Assembly (NCBI GenBank): GCA_009921985.1
Contig: RFWS01000075.1
Span: 1-5,483 of the forward strand
DNA: 5,483 bases
Reading direction: 5' to 3'
Origin: a bacterium
GTDB lineage: Bacteria; Verrucomicrobiota; Verrucomicrobiia; Methylacidiphilales; Verrucolacustridaceae
A program made the translations under genes and the position numbers. The notes beneath the pieces are model-generated. The model was not told where the DNA came from. It made no database searches and saw only the letters and a list, made by a program, of their open reading frames with translations. Numbering within the stretch: position 1 is the stretch's first letter; every line of letters starts with the position of its first letter. Below, piece after piece: positions 5,252 through 5,483 of the stretch.

Positions 5252-5483
5252 CTATTTTCCTATTCCAGCTTCGGAAGAAACTGGAATAAGGACTGCGTCT
5301 TCCATGCCGTGGATCAGTTTTTTATCCACTGGGCACAGGGTGGCCAAAGCGCCCTTCAGCTCGACATTGTCGCCGGTCACCAAGTAGTAGGGACATAGGC
5401 GTAACCGCCATCTTCCCTCCTCGACCTCGCCGGTTTGCTCGTTCCAAGCGGGATGCGAGACGGTGCCAAGGCGGGCGAATCGC
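5252..5483 (-). CDS. Unrecognised protein, C-terminal 76 residues only
   Basis: On the minus strand an uninterrupted frame enters from the right edge (first full codon 5482-5480) and ends at TAG 5254-5252, giving 76 residues. There is no start in the window, so the gene begins beyond it. The visible sequence reads like real protein: RFARLGTVSHPAWNEQTGEV near the left, then RLRLCPYYLVTGDNVELKG, ALATLCPVDKKLIHGMEDAV and an end SSEAGIGK. It has two Cys and no membrane segment or repeat. I do not recognise the family and assign no function. It converges on rpmG with a 48-bp gap. The balanced composition and convergent position support a genuine gene, but the call rests on the open frame alone. 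Confidence 0.65.
   Translation of the reverse strand, partial: RFARLGTVSHPAWNEQTGEVEEGRWRLRLCPYYLVTGDNVELKGALATLCPVDKKLIHGMEDAVLIPVSSEAGIGK
5261..5288. repeat. Inverted repeat in the 3' end of the partial gene
   Basis: TATTCCAG (5261-5268) pairs perfectly with CTGGAATA (5281-5288) around a 12-base loop that begins CTTCGG on the plus strand. It falls within the last codons of the minus-strand gene, between two converging genes, where a bidirectional terminator would be useful. Neither side has a T run, so it may be a weak or processed terminator, or chance. Confidence 0.4.

Overview
The window is a GC-rich stretch of ordinary bacterial chromosome carrying four complete protein genes and one partial gene at each end. 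I see no phage, transposon, CRISPR or tRNA/rRNA signal. The bL33 sequence (zinc-free, with a short 'AKAEGKPPSRY' segment) and the Thermus/Rickettsia-type isocitrate dehydrogenase suggest the Verrucomicrobiota or a relative. That placement is an inference from recalled family features, not a search result.

Layout. (1) Bases 1-2102, plus strand: the 3' part of a large U32 'peptidase' family gene of the RlhA type (RNA hydroxylation), with the U32 signature, a DUF3656 middle region and a second cysteine-rich U32-like half. (2) Bases 2107-3651, minus strand: icd, NADP-type isocitrate dehydrogenase with the C-terminal extension seen in the Thermus/Rickettsia enzymes. Its stop lies only 4 bp from the U32 stop. 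It carries a perfect 24-bp in-frame tandem duplication that doubles the metal-binding DILSDVAA segment. (3) Bases 3652-3688: a 37-bp divergent gap holding a strong Shine-Dalgarno site for icd and a plausible promoter for the opposite gene. (4) Bases 3689-4381 and 4369-5001, plus strand: two overlapping genes for exported proteins I do not recognise. The first has a His/Cys arrangement reminiscent of clan CD (caspase-like) cysteine peptidases. The second has a Pro/Ser-rich linker followed by an aromatic-rich domain. (5) Bases 5039-5203, plus strand: rpmG, ribosomal protein bL33, with its own promoter in a 37-bp gap. (6) Bases 5252-5483, minus strand: the 3' end of an unrecognised gene that converges on rpmG.

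How the parts relate. The U32 protein and bL33 both belong to translation, and icd to the TCA cycle. The two exported proteins look like a translationally coupled pair and are the most likely site of undescribed biology here. The first exported gene and rpmG share one start architecture: a TTGA-type -35, 17 bp, a -10 box, then 6 bp to the ATG, with no Shine-Dalgarno. This predicts leaderless mRNAs and contrasts with the canonical AGGAGG in front of icd. The internal icd duplication and the putative His/Cys dyad are the two observations I would check first.
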